Source: Rheinheimera sp. EpRS3 (lineage in GTDB: Bacteria; Pseudomonadota; Gammaproteobacteria; Enterobacterales; Alteromonadaceae). From it: 64,000 nucleotides of DNA. A model generated the notes under the pieces. That model saw nothing but the letters and a program-made list of their open reading frames with translations. It was not told where the DNA came from and did not search any database. The stretch lies in assembly GCF_001513785.1 (NCBI RefSeq), contig NZ_LNQS01000011.1, positions 1 through 64,000 of the forward strand, read 5' to 3'. The first letter of the stretch is position 1. The number at the start of each line of letters is the position of its first letter. Position numbers and translations under genes: made by a program. Shown here one piece after another: positions 34,958 through 44,694 of this stretch.

Positions 34958-35737
34958 ATGCCCCAGCCGGCATCACAGCAACACTGTGCCACCGTTAAAA
35001 ACCAGCCAACGCAAAACCTTTTGCTTAATGCCGCGCCTGCTGATGTGCAGCAGCGGTTATTTCCGCATCTGGAGTTGGTGGAGATGCCGCTGGGTAAGGT
35101 GTTGTATGAGTCTGGCGATGTCATGCGCTATGTGTATTTTCCTACTAATTGCATAGTGTCCTTGCTGTATGTCATGGAAAATGGCTCCTCGGCTGAAATT
35201 TCAGTAGTCGGTTACGAGGGCCTTGTTGGCGTTGCGCTGTTTATGGGCGGCGAAAGCACCACCAGCCGCGCCATAGTGCAAAGTGCCGGTTTTGCTTACC
35301 GGTTACTGGGCCAGCGGATGAAAGACGAGTTTAACCGCCATGGTGAGCTGTTGCAGTTAATGTTGCGCTACTCGCAGGCCTTACTGACACAAATGGCGCA
35401 AACCGCGGTATGTAACCGCCACCATAGTATTGATCAGCAATTATGCCGCTGGTTATTGCTATCGCTGGACAGGTTAAAAGATAATCACCTGGTGATGACA
35501 CAAGAGCTGATAGCAAATATGCTTGGCGTACGCCGTGAGGGCGTAACCGAAGCGGCCGGCCGCTTACAAAAGCAAGGCGTTATTGACTACAGCCGTGGCC
35601 ATATCATGGTTATCAACCGGCCTAAACTGGAACAACTAAGCTGCGAATGTTACGAAGTGGTAAAAGCTGAAACCGACCGCTTGCTGCCGCTAAAGCAGCA
35701 CGAGCATGCCTGCAAAAAACCTGTGCTGCCCAACTAA
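34958..35737 (+). CDS. Crp/Fnr-family transcription regulator, copy 1
   Basis: The 259-residue protein has a cyclic-nucleotide-binding-like barrel (about 35-150; LGKVLYESGDVMRYVYFPTN, SVVGYEGLVGVALFMGG) and a C-terminal winged helix (about 165-240) with the recognition region LGVRREGVTEAAGRLQ. The FNR iron-sulfur cysteines are absent, and the cAMP phosphate-binding Arg-Ser of CRP is not evident, so the effector is unknown. Relative to E. coli CRP, the Arg-Glu of the recognition helix is kept but the later Arg is replaced by Glu. AAGGA lies ten bases before the ATG. A TGTGC-N6-GCACA-type site overlaps its own promoter. Confidence 0.9.
   Translation: MPQPASQQHCATVKNQPTQNLLLNAAPADVQQRLFPHLELVEMPLGKVLYESGDVMRYVYFPTNCIVSLLYVMENGSSAEISVVGYEGLVGVALFMGGESTTSRAIVQSAGFAYRLLGQRMKDEFNRHGELLQLMLRYSQALLTQMAQTAVCNRHHSIDQQLCRWLLLSLDRLKDNHLVMTQELIANMLGVRREGVTEAAGRLQKQGVIDYSRGHIMVINRPKLEQLSCECYEVVKAETDRLLPLKQHEHACKKPVLPN
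35121..35140 (+). repeat. 20-base exact repeat, copy inside the Crp/Fnr gene
   Basis: It is identical to 34862-34881, 259 bases away. Here it is coding sequence for the conserved MRYVYF segment. Confidence 0.8.
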
Positions 35738-35800
35738 CGGTTAGTGTTAACCACATTGTCGTCAGCTATGTACGGCATCGAACCGACAACAGACTAACCG
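35738..35800 (+). repeat. Two-tier inverted repeat between Crp/Fnr gene and glucan synthase
   Basis: CGGTTAGT (35738-35745) pairs with ACTAACCG (35793-35800). Inside it, TTGTCG (35756-35761) pairs with CGACAA (35784-35789). There is no T tract. It starts at the stop codon of the Crp/Fnr gene, so it could be a terminator-like or cruciform structure separating that gene from the glucan synthase. Confidence 0.55.
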
Positions 35801-35848
35801 CCCTATAAGCTAAGCCGTTATCGCTTATGCTATTAGCTGCAGGTTGCT

Positions 35849-38800
35849 ATGTCTGTTTTCCGTACTTTTTTCCGTGACACCTCTGCTTTACTGTTACAGC
35901 CGTTTTTCACGCTGCACCAGCGCAGTGGTAATTGGTTTACCCCCGAACTATGGCAACAAACCAGCCCGGTTCGTGCCGAACTGTTTAGTGTTGAACGGCT
36001 GGAGCTGCATGCTCACAGCCTGGCGAAAACCCAACCAGTTGTCAGCGAATTTACGCTGTTACAACAGGTTCGCCAGTATTGCCGGCCCGCACTACAACAA
36101 AGGCTGACAGCCAACGCCCACACCCTGCTGGCCGCTTACCGCGTTAGCGCGGCTGAATTGCAGGCCGGCCACAACATAGTACCCGCGGCAGAATGGCTGC
36201 TGGACAACTACCATATTGTTGAGCAGCAAATCCGTGAGATTCGCGACGACCTGCCTCCTGGCTATTATCGCCAGTTGCCCAAGCTGGCCACGGGCCCGTT
36301 TAGCGGCTATCCGCGCGTACTAGGTATTGCCTGGGCTTATGTTGCCCATACCGACAGCCATTTTGATCCGGCAATTTTACAGCGCTTTTTAATGGCTTAT
36401 CAGCAAGTACAGCCACTAAGCATTGGTGAGCTATGGGCCGTTGCTATTACGCTACGCATAGTGCTGATTGAAAACCTGCGCCGTTTAACTGATCAAATCA
36501 GCCTGGGCCTGCGCCAGCGCGCAGCAGCGGATCAACTGGCCGATGCCCTGTTAAAGGGTGCAGACTGGCAGCACGCCATAAACAACCACAGCACAACAGA
36601 CACCGCATTAAACGACAACTTTGCCGCCCAACTGGCCAAACGCCTGCGCGATCAGGACCCGGGCGTAACACCGGCTCTGCAATGGCTTAGCCAGCAACTG
36701 ACGATACACGGCGACAGCATTGACACTGTGGTGCAAAGAGCACAGCAGCGGCTAGGCGCCTCTAACGTCAGCGTGCGTAATGTGATTACCAGCATGCGGC
36801 GTATCTCGGCCATCGACTGGACAGAACTGTTTGAAAGCGTCAGCCTGGTAGATCAGCAGCTTGCTGCGGGCAGCCGCTTTAACGAAATGGATTTTGCCAG
36901 CCGCAACCTTTACCGCACAGCCATTGAGCAACTGGCCCGCCGCGCTGAAAGCCCGGAGCTGACGATTGCCGCAGCAGTATTACAAACCGCCCGCCTGGCT
37001 GCCGCGAAGTGCAGCAACCCGATACAGGCAGAGCGCGAGGCCGACTGTGGTTACTATTTAGTGGGTAACGGCAGGCAGGCATTTGAGCAACAGCTGGGCA
37101 TTAAGCGTAGCGGCGGGCGCTGGCTGCGCCATTGTATTGGCCGCCGGGGTATTAAAGGTTATATCAGCTTGTTTGTCTTGCTTAGCACTGGCTTATTACT
37201 GCTGGCTGGCTGGTTGCTGGGAATTAGCGGTATTGGCTGGCTTTGGCTGGTGCTGCTGGCCGCTATTCCGCTCAGCGAAGTGGCCAGTGCTTTGCTGCAA
37301 AATATGGCCAGCCGCTATAACGGCGCGCAACTATTACCGGCGCTGGAATTAGCCGGAGGTATTCCCGCTGAACTGCGCACCCTGATCGCGGTGCCGGTGT
37401 TACTAAACAGTAGTACCGAACTGCACCAGCACCTGCAGCGGCTGGAAGAACACTATCTGGCAGCCGGTAATGGCGATATCAGCTTTGCGCTGTTATCGGA
37501 TTTTGTTGACGCCCCTGTGCAGCACCAGCCAACCGATCAGGCACTACTGGAACAAGCGATAGCGGGTGTTGCAACATTAAATAACCACTATGGCGCAGGC
37601 CTGGCAGGGCCGCGCTTTTTATTGCTGCATCGCCAACGCAGTTATAACCCAGCCGAGCAAAGCTGGATGGGCCGCGAACGTAAACGCGGCAAGCTAAGCG
37701 ATTTAAACCAGGCACTGCGTGGGGCTGCCAACAGCAATGACAGTGAGCAAAACCCTTTTTCTGGCAGCAGTGCACAGTACCCGCTGTTGTCTAACCTGGT
37801 ACCGGCGCAGGTGCGATATGTGATTACACTGGATGCTGATACCCGGCTGCCGCGCAACGCAGCCGTTAAGCTGGTGGGTAAAATGGCGCACCCGTTAAAC
37901 CAGCCGCAATTTTGCCCGCGCCAGCAACGTATTATTGCCGGCTATGGCATTTTGCAGCCACGGGTAACACCGGCACTGGCACTCGCTGAGCATGGTTCGC
38001 GCTATTTGCGCTTAAGTTCTGGCCCGGCCGGTATCGACCCCTACGCCAGCGCAGTGTCTGATTTGTATCAGGATTTATTTGCCGAAGGCTCTTTTACCGG
38101 TAAAGGCATCTACAATGTCGAGGCTTTTCATGCGGCGTTAAACGGCAGAGTGCCAGACAACACCATGCTAAGCCATGATCTGTTTGAAGGCATCTTTGCC
38201 CGCGCGGGTCTGGTATCAGACATTGAAGTAGTAGAGGATTTTCCTACCCGATACGACGTTGCCGTTAAACGGCAGCACCGCTGGACCCGCGGCGACTGGC
38301 AGTTGTTGCCCTGGCTATGCCGCGCGTTTAATAAGCCGCGCAGTGCCAAAGCGGGCATGCCGTTACTGGGCCGCTGGAAAATGCTGGATAACCTGCGCCG
38401 CTCAACGCTGGCACCGGCTGGCTTTATCGCTTTAGTGCTGGCCCTGCTGCTGCCCTGGCCGCTGGCGCTTAATACCACCCTGTTGCTACTGGCGGTATTG
38501 CTGTTACCCACCTTACTGATGCGCCGTTTTACCTTATTGCCGCAGCACAGTATTTTACAAAACGGCGGCGCTATTGCGCTGCGCAGCCTGTATGGCAACC
38601 TGCTGGCCGATATAGGCCAGACCCTGAGCCAAAGCCTGTTGCAGATTATTTTGCTGGCTGATCAGGCCTGGCGCATGGGCCACGCCATCAGCGTTACGTT
38701 GTGGCGTGTGCTGGTAAGCCGCAAACAGCTGTTGCAGTGGGTCACCACGGCACAAAACAGTGCCCACCAGCCGCTAAGCCTGGCTGGCTATTACCGCCAG

Positions 38801-41800
38801 ATGGCACCCGGGCTGCTGTTGGCCTGGCTAACCGCTGCGCTGGTGCTGTGGCTGGCACCGCATAATCTGGTATTACTGGCACCACTGCTGCTGTTATGGC
38901 AACTGGCACCGGCGCTGATGTATTGGCTAAGCCTGCCCACCGGCCAGCAGCAAACCCGGCCACTGACAGCACCTGAGGCCAATAGCCTGCGCTTGGTTGC
39001 CCGGCGCACCTGGCGCTTTTTCGAGCGTTTTGTCAGCGCTGATGACAACTGGCTGCCACCGGATAATTTCCAGCAATTACCAGAGCCGGTTATTGCCCAC
39101 CGTACGTCGCCCACCAATATTGGCGTGTATTTGCTGTCGGTTGTTACCGCACGGGATTTCGGTTGGCTGGGCAGCCATGCCAGTGCCGATAAACTGGAGC
39201 AAACCTTTGCTACTTTACAGCGGCTTAGCCTGTATCAGGGCCACTTTTTTAACTGGTACGATACCCAGACTTTGCAACCGTTAGCACCGGCGTATATCTC
39301 ATCAGTTGACAGCGGCAATCTGGCCGGGCACCTGCTGGCGCTGGCCAACAGCCTGGAAGACTGGCAACAACAGCTGCTGGCTCCGCTGGCATTGCAGGGG
39401 CTGAGTGACACCCTGGCACTGGCGCAACTTAGCCTGCAGCAGTGCGACAACAGCCTGCAGCATAATCAGCAGTTGCATATCCGCCTGGAAAAAATGGCAC
39501 AGTTACTCTGTGCTACTTTTCGCCCGGCGCCGCTGCATAAAGAGCTTATCCGGCTGGCCGCTGAAGCGCACACGGCATACCAAAGTGCTGTCGCAGAGCA
39601 TATCGCTGGCGTAACAGAGCAGAGTCATCTCGACAACCTGCAGTTTTATCTGCAAGCGCTGCTGCAAACACTGCAGCATCATCAGCAAGATAATCTGGCT
39701 GACAGCGCACAGCAGCATCAGTTACGCCAGCGCTTTGCCACACTGGCCGCACAAAGCCGGGCCATGGCATTACAAATGAACTTTGCCTTTTTGCTTAATA
39801 CCGAGCGTAATTTGCTGTCGATTGGCTACACCGTTGCCGACAATAAACTCGATAACAGCTGTTACGATTTACTGGCCTCTGAAGCCCGCCTTGCCAGCCT
39901 GTTTGCCATTGCCAAAGGCGATATCGATGCCAAGCACTGGTTCAGGCTGGGCCGCGGCGCTACCCCGCTGGGGGCTGGCGCGGCGTTGTTGTCCTGGTCG
40001 GGTTCAATGTTTGAATATCTGATGCCGTCACTGGTTATGCGCGCCGCAGTGGGCAGCCTGCTGGAACAAAGCAACCGGCTTATTGTCGCGCGGCAAATCA
40101 GTTATGCCCGGCAACACAATGTGCCCTGGGGTATTTCAGAATCGGCCTACAATGCCCGCGATCTGCACCTTACCTACCAGTATTCTAACTTTGGGGTGCC
40201 GGGGCTGGGCTTAAAACGCGGCCTGGCGCAAAACCTGGTAATAGCGCCCTACGCTACCGCGCTGGCCAGTATGGTAGATGCCCCTGCTGCCTGCAGTAAC
40301 TTTGCCCGGCTGCAACAACTGGGCGCGCTGGGTAATTACGGTTTTTTTGAAGCGATAGACTATACCCCGGCCCGGTTGCCAGACCCAGCTCAACCCGTGC
40401 TGGTGCAAAGTTTTATGGCGCACCACCAGGGCATGACACTGATAGCAGTGCTTAACACCCTGCAACAGGGCCTGATGCGCAGCCGTTTTCATCGCGAACC
40501 AATGATCAGCGCCTGTGAACTGTTGCTGCAGGAGCGGGTACCGCGCGATGTGCTTAATGCTCACCCCAAAGCAGAAGCGGTAACCATTGCCGCTGGCAGC
40601 AGCAGTGAATCACTGACCGAATTAAGCCTGGACCCAACCGCAAGCGGAGCACCGCACACGCACATTCTCAGCAATGGCAACTACAGTGTTATGCTTAGCG
40701 CCGCAGGCAGCGGTTACAGCCGCTGGCGCGGTATTGCCATCACCCGCTGGCGCGCCGACACTAGCCTGGATAACTGCGGTAGCTATATTTTGCTGCGTGA
40801 GCGCAATAACCCACAGTTCTGGGCAACCAGCCTGCAACCACTGGCAAGTGACAGCCAGCACACCACAGCGGCCAGCTTTAGCGTAACCTTTAGTGAAGAC
40901 GGTGCAGAATTCAACGTACAGTCTGGCGAAAAACAGCAGGACATCAGCGCCAGAGTCACGGTAGTGGTGTCGTCGGAGCATAACGGTGAAGTACGCTGCG
41001 TTACCTTATGCAACCATGGCCGGCACGAGCAGGAAATTGAGCTAACCTCGTACGCTGAGCTGGTACTCAGCAGTGCAGCCAGTGACAATGCTCACCCGGC
41101 GTTTTCCAAGTTGTTTGTGCAAACTGAATTTATCAGCGAACACGGTGCCATTATCGCTACCCGCCGGCCGCGTACACCGCACGAACAACCACTGTGGCTG
41201 GGCCACTTCGCAGTAGTTGAAGGTAACAGCAGCGCCCCCCTGCAATATGAAACAGACCGGGCGCAGTTTTTTGGTGCCGGCACCAGTTTGCAGCAAGCAC
41301 GCGCAATGCAGCACAACCAGCCATTAAGCAATAGCAGCGGCACCGTGCTGGACCCCATTCTGTGTTTACGCCCAACGGTAACGCTGGGCGCAGGTAAACA
41401 GCTGAAAGTGGCATTCTGGACGCTGCTGGCCAACTCGCGTGAAGAACTGCTGCAACTGATCACCCAGCATAACGAATACAGCGCCTTTGAACGCGCCGCC
41501 ACCCTGGCGTGGACGCTGGCACAGGTGCAGTTACGCCACCTTACCGTCACCGTGGCCGAAGCGGCGCTGTTTCAGCGCCTTACCGGCCCTTTGCTATACA
41601 ACGACAGCCGCTTTCGCGCGCCGCCTGCCGCTATCAGCCGAGGTGCCGGGCTGCAGTCTGGTGTATGGCAGCACGGTATCTCCGGCGATTTACCGGTGTT
41701 GTTGCTGCATATTGACGATATTGAAGATGTTGACAGCGTGCGCCAGTTACTGCGGGCACATGAATACTGGCATCTGAAGCAACTGCCAGTGGATTTGGTA

Positions 41801-44572
41801 ATTATTAACGAGCGCGCCAGCTCTTACGTACAGGATTTACAGCAGGCGATAGAGGCGCTGGTACGCAGCAGCCAAAGCCGCCCGGCGGCAGTACCGTCAG
41901 CCAATGGCCCGCAACTGGCGAATGGTAAAGTGTATACGCTGCGTGCCGATCTGATGAGCGTCGCCAGCCGCAGCTTGCTGGCCTCAATTGCCAGGGTAGT
42001 ATTGTATGCCAGGCGCGGCAACTTGCAGCGCCAGTTGCAACGTCTGGCACCAGAGCCATTGCCGGTAGCAAGGGCTGCAGCAAAACAGCTATCCCGGCCA
42101 ACCATCGCCGATGCTTCAGCAACGGCTGACTATCTCAGCAGTGAGCTGGAGTTTTTTAACGGCCTGGGCGGTTTTGCCAGCGATGGCCGCGAGTATGTCA
42201 TTTTGCTGCACAACTACCAGCGCACGCCGATGCCCTGGCTGAATGTTATCGCCAATGCGCAGTTTGGCTTTCAGGTGTCGGCCAGCGGCAGCGGTTACAG
42301 CTGGGCAGAAAGTAGCCGGGAAAACCAGCTAACCCCCTGGTCGAATGATCCGGTTACCGACCCCTGTGCAGAAGCTATTTATGTGCAGGATGAAGACAGT
42401 GGCCAGTTATTTACCGCCACCAGCGCACCCATAAACGACGGCGGCCACTACAGCGCCTGCCACGGCTTTGGCTACAGCCGCTTTGTACACCAGGCAGCAG
42501 GTATTCACTTAAGCCTGTTGCAGTATGTCCCGCTGGACGAACCGGTTAAAATTTCCCGCCTGACACTACGTAACACCTCAGATAAACGGCGCCAGCTAAG
42601 GGTAACGGCTTATGCCGAATGGGTACTGGGCCGTGACCGTGCAGCCTGCGCGCCTTACTTAATCAGTGAATTCGAACACGAGCACTCAGTGTTGCTGGCA
42701 CAAAACCCGTGGCAAACCGCTTTTGTCAGCAAAGTGGCTTTTGCCGCGCTGGGCACAAGCACACCGCTGTCGGGCTGGACGGCCGATCGCACCGAATTTA
42801 TTGGCCGTAATCGCAGTACGCAAAGCCCGCAGGCACTGGTGCAACAGCAATTACTCGGCGCCAGCGCAGGTGCTGCGCTGGACCCCTGCGCAGCCTTGCA
42901 ACACAGCCTGAGCCTGGCACCGGGTGAGCAAATTGAGCTGGTGTTTTTGCTTGGCCAAACTGCTGACAAAGCCAGCGCACTGGCATTGGTGCAACGCTAC
43001 CGCCAGGCCGATTTAGCGGCAGAGCTGCATAAGGTGCACCAGCACTGGCAACAGCTGTTACAGGCAGTACAGGTGAAAACGCCGGATCGCTCGATGGACA
43101 TTATGCTCAACGGCTGGCTGCTGTATCAAACCATTGCCTGTCGTATTTATGCCCGTGCAGCGTTTTATCAGGCCAGCGGCGCTTATGGTTTTCGCGATCA
43201 GTTACAAGACACCATGGCACTGAGCTTTGCCGCGCCAGAGCTGACCCGTGCACACTTGTTGCGCGCTGCACAGCGCCAGTTTGTTGAAGGTGACGTGCAG
43301 CACTGGTGGCTGCCGCACAGCGGCCAGGGCGTGCGCGGCCGTATTTCTGACGACAGAGTATGGCTGGCCTTTGCCTGCGCCCGCTATATCGATACCTCAG
43401 GCGATAACGCAGTATTGGATGATAACGTCAGCTTTTTGCAGGGGCCGCAACTGGAACCGGGCCAGCATGATACGTTTTTCCAACCTATGCCGACCGACGC
43501 TGTAGCGCCTTTGTATGAGCACTGCGCCCGTGGCTTGGATCAAGCCATTAGCTTAAGCAGTGCACGCGGTTTACCGCTGATGGGCAGCGGCGACTGGAAC
43601 GATGGTATGGATCAGGTTGGCAGCGAAGGTAAAGGTGAAAGTATCTGGCTGGGCTGGTTACTGCTTAGCACACTGCGCCGGTTTATTCCGCTGGCACAGG
43701 CGCGGCAAGACCCGCGCGCCGAAGTATGGCAACAGCACAGCAACACCCTGCTTAGCGCGATGGAGCACTACGGCTGGGACGGCAACTGGTATAAACGTGC
43801 CACCTATGATGATGGCAGCTGGCTTGGCAGCCAGCACAGTGACGAGTGCCAGATAGACTCGCTAAGCCAGTCGTGGGCCGTGCTGTCGGGCCTAGCAAAT
43901 CCGCAGCGCGCCGCCAGCGCCATGGCGGCGGTAGATAAGCACTTAGTACAGCACAGACAGCAATTGCTGTTGCTGTTTACTCCACCGTTTGACCAAAGCA
44001 CACACAACCCCGGTTATATAAAAGGCTATCCGCCGGGGCTTAGAGAAAACGGCGGCCAGTACAGCCATGCTGCCATGTGGGTGGTAATGGCTTTTGCCAG
44101 ACTGGGCCAGGCAGACAAGGCCCATCAGCTGTTTAGCATGTTAAACCCGTTAAACCATGCCTTAACCCCGGCCGGCGTTAGCCGTTATAAGCTGGAACCT
44201 TATGTGGTAGCAGCTGATATTTATTCGGTAGCGCCGCATAGTGGCCGCGGCGGCTGGAGCTGGTATACCGGCGCCGCAGGCTGGATGTACCGCGCCGGTG
44301 TAGAAAGCCTGCTGGGCCTTAGCCGCCATGGCAGCCATATTCGTATCGCCCCATGCCTGCCAGCAAGCTGGCCGGGCTTTAGTGCCACCATAACCATTGG
44401 CGACAGCCGTTATGCACTATGCATTAACCAAACTCATGGCCAGCAGCCAGACCTGACACTGGATGGTGTAATAATCACTGCAGAGTCAGCAATCTTTGTC
44501 AGTCAGCACTGCATAACACTGCCGTTAGATAACCAGGCGCATCAGCTTAGCTGGAACAGGGTAAATCATTAA
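35849..44572 (+). CDS. ndvB: Cyclic beta-1,2-glucan synthase (NdvB/Cgs type)
   Basis: The 2907-residue multi-domain inner-membrane protein has the same size as rhizobial NdvB and Brucella Cgs (about 2830-2870). In order: an N-terminal soluble part, membrane helices at about 435-480, a GT84 glycosyltransferase domain with DADTRLPR (about 662) and KRQHRWTRGDWQLLPWL (about 805-822), further helices at about 850-1030, a glycoamylase-like domain (about 1080-1560, including SGSMFEYLMPSL and FMAHHQGMTLIAVL), and two carbohydrate-binding sandwiches. It ends in a GH94 phosphorylase domain with GSGDWNDGMDQVG (about 2577), which trims the chain length. It makes periplasmic cyclic glucan from UDP-glucose. 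No dedicated exporter (ndvA) is adjacent. The flanking genes are two Crp/Fnr regulators. Confidence 0.93.
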   Translation: MSVFRTFFRDTSALLLQPFFTLHQRSGNWFTPELWQQTSPVRAELFSVERLELHAHSLAKTQPVVSEFTLLQQVRQYCRPALQQRLTANAHTLLAAYRVSAAELQAGHNIVPAAEWLLDNYHIVEQQIREIRDDLPPGYYRQLPKLATGPFSGYPRVLGIAWAYVAHTDSHFDPAILQRFLMAYQQVQPLSIGELWAVAITLRIVLIENLRRLTDQISLGLRQRAAADQLADALLKGADWQHAINNHSTTDTALNDNFAAQLAKRLRDQDPGVTPALQWLSQQLTIHGDSIDTVVQRAQQRLGASNVSVRNVITSMRRISAIDWTELFESVSLVDQQLAAGSRFNEMDFASRNLYRTAIEQLARRAESPELTIAAAVLQTARLAAAKCSNPIQAEREADCGYYLVGNGRQAFEQQLGIKRSGGRWLRHCIGRRGIKGYISLFVLLSTGLLLLAGWLLGISGIGWLWLVLLAAIPLSEVASALLQNMASRYNGAQLLPALELAGGIPAELRTLIAVPVLLNSSTELHQHLQRLEEHYLAAGNGDISFALLSDFVDAPVQHQPTDQALLEQAIAGVATLNNHYGAGLAGPRFLLLHRQRSYNPAEQSWMGRERKRGKLSDLNQALRGAANSNDSEQNPFSGSSAQYPLLSNLVPAQVRYVITLDADTRLPRNAAVKLVGKMAHPLNQPQFCPRQQRIIAGYGILQPRVTPALALAEHGSRYLRLSSGPAGIDPYASAVSDLYQDLFAEGSFTGKGIYNVEAFHAALNGRVPDNTMLSHDLFEGIFARAGLVSDIEVVEDFPTRYDVAVKRQHRWTRGDWQLLPWLCRAFNKPRSAKAGMPLLGRWKMLDNLRRSTLAPAGFIALVLALLLPWPLALNTTLLLLAVLLLPTLLMRRFTLLPQHSILQNGGAIALRSLYGNLLADIGQTLSQSLLQIILLADQAWRMGHAISVTLWRVLVSRKQLLQWVTTAQNSAHQPLSLAGYYRQMAPGLLLAWLTAALVLWLAPHNLVLLAPLLLLWQLAPALMYWLSLPTGQQQTRPLTAPEANSLRLVARRTWRFFERFVSADDNWLPPDNFQQLPEPVIAHRTSPTNIGVYLLSVVTARDFGWLGSHASADKLEQTFATLQRLSLYQGHFFNWYDTQTLQPLAPAYISSVDSGNLAGHLLALANSLEDWQQQLLAPLALQGLSDTLALAQLSLQQCDNSLQHNQQLHIRLEKMAQLLCATFRPAPLHKELIRLAAEAHTAYQSAVAEHIAGVTEQSHLDNLQFYLQALLQTLQHHQQDNLADSAQQHQLRQRFATLAAQSRAMALQMNFAFLLNTERNLLSIGYTVADNKLDNSCYDLLASEARLASLFAIAKGDIDAKHWFRLGRGATPLGAGAALLSWSGSMFEYLMPSLVMRAAVGSLLEQSNRLIVARQISYARQHNVPWGISESAYNARDLHLTYQYSNFGVPGLGLKRGLAQNLVIAPYATALASMVDAPAACSNFARLQQLGALGNYGFFEAIDYTPARLPDPAQPVLVQSFMAHHQGMTLIAVLNTLQQGLMRSRFHREPMISACELLLQERVPRDVLNAHPKAEAVTIAAGSSSESLTELSLDPTASGAPHTHILSNGNYSVMLSAAGSGYSRWRGIAITRWRADTSLDNCGSYILLRERNNPQFWATSLQPLASDSQHTTAASFSVTFSEDGAEFNVQSGEKQQDISARVTVVVSSEHNGEVRCVTLCNHGRHEQEIELTSYAELVLSSAASDNAHPAFSKLFVQTEFISEHGAIIATRRPRTPHEQPLWLGHFAVVEGNSSAPLQYETDRAQFFGAGTSLQQARAMQHNQPLSNSSGTVLDPILCLRPTVTLGAGKQLKVAFWTLLANSREELLQLITQHNEYSAFERAATLAWTLAQVQLRHLTVTVAEAALFQRLTGPLLYNDSRFRAPPAAISRGAGLQSGVWQHGISGDLPVLLLHIDDIEDVDSVRQLLRAHEYWHLKQLPVDLVIINERASSYVQDLQQAIEALVRSSQSRPAAVPSANGPQLANGKVYTLRADLMSVASRSLLASIARVVLYARRGNLQRQLQRLAPEPLPVARAAAKQLSRPTIADASATADYLSSELEFFNGLGGFASDGREYVILLHNYQRTPMPWLNVIANAQFGFQVSASGSGYSWAESSRENQLTPWSNDPVTDPCAEAIYVQDEDSGQLFTATSAPINDGGHYSACHGFGYSRFVHQAAGIHLSLLQYVPLDEPVKISRLTLRNTSDKRRQLRVTAYAEWVLGRDRAACAPYLISEFEHEHSVLLAQNPWQTAFVSKVAFAALGTSTPLSGWTADRTEFIGRNRSTQSPQALVQQQLLGASAGAALDPCAALQHSLSLAPGEQIELVFLLGQTADKASALALVQRYRQADLAAELHKVHQHWQQLLQAVQVKTPDRSMDIMLNGWLLYQTIACRIYARAAFYQASGAYGFRDQLQDTMALSFAAPELTRAHLLRAAQRQFVEGDVQHWWLPHSGQGVRGRISDDRVWLAFACARYIDTSGDNAVLDDNVSFLQGPQLEPGQHDTFFQPMPTDAVAPLYEHCARGLDQAISLSSARGLPLMGSGDWNDGMDQVGSEGKGESIWLGWLLLSTLRRFIPLAQARQDPRAEVWQQHSNTLLSAMEHYGWDGNWYKRATYDDGSWLGSQHSDECQIDSLSQSWAVLSGLANPQRAASAMAAVDKHLVQHRQQLLLLFTPPFDQSTHNPGYIKGYPPGLRENGGQYSHAAMWVVMAFARLGQADKAHQLFSMLNPLNHALTPAGVSRYKLEPYVVAADIYSVAPHSGRGGWSWYTGAAGWMYRAGVESLLGLSRHGSHIRIAPCLPASWPGFSATITIGDSRYALCINQTHGQQPDLTLDGVIITAESAIFVSQHCITLPLDNQAHQLSWNRVNH

Positions 44573-44584
44573 GTGTTGTTACTG

Positions 44585-44600
44585 AGTGGCTTAGCGCACA
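44585..44600 (+). promoter_or_regulatory. Crp-type palindrome upstream of the second Crp/Fnr gene
   Basis: AGTGGCTTAGCGCACA matches the island palindrome at 12 of 16 bases, with an intact right half. A -10 TATACT (44621-44626) puts its centre at -40.5, the same as at the first Crp/Fnr gene. Confidence 0.55.
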
Positions 44601-44694
44601 GAGCCACAACCCAAAACCATTATACTCAGACGCCAAGGCTGCACAGCACCTGTCTTGCGCCATTACGGCAATGCCCGTGCTAGAGGCCAGCGCT

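Noticed and set aside
37083-44125. Numerous long open frames on both strands inside the glucan synthase gene
   Set aside because: They are alternative frames of one GC-rich gene with continuous family motifs. None has its own start context.
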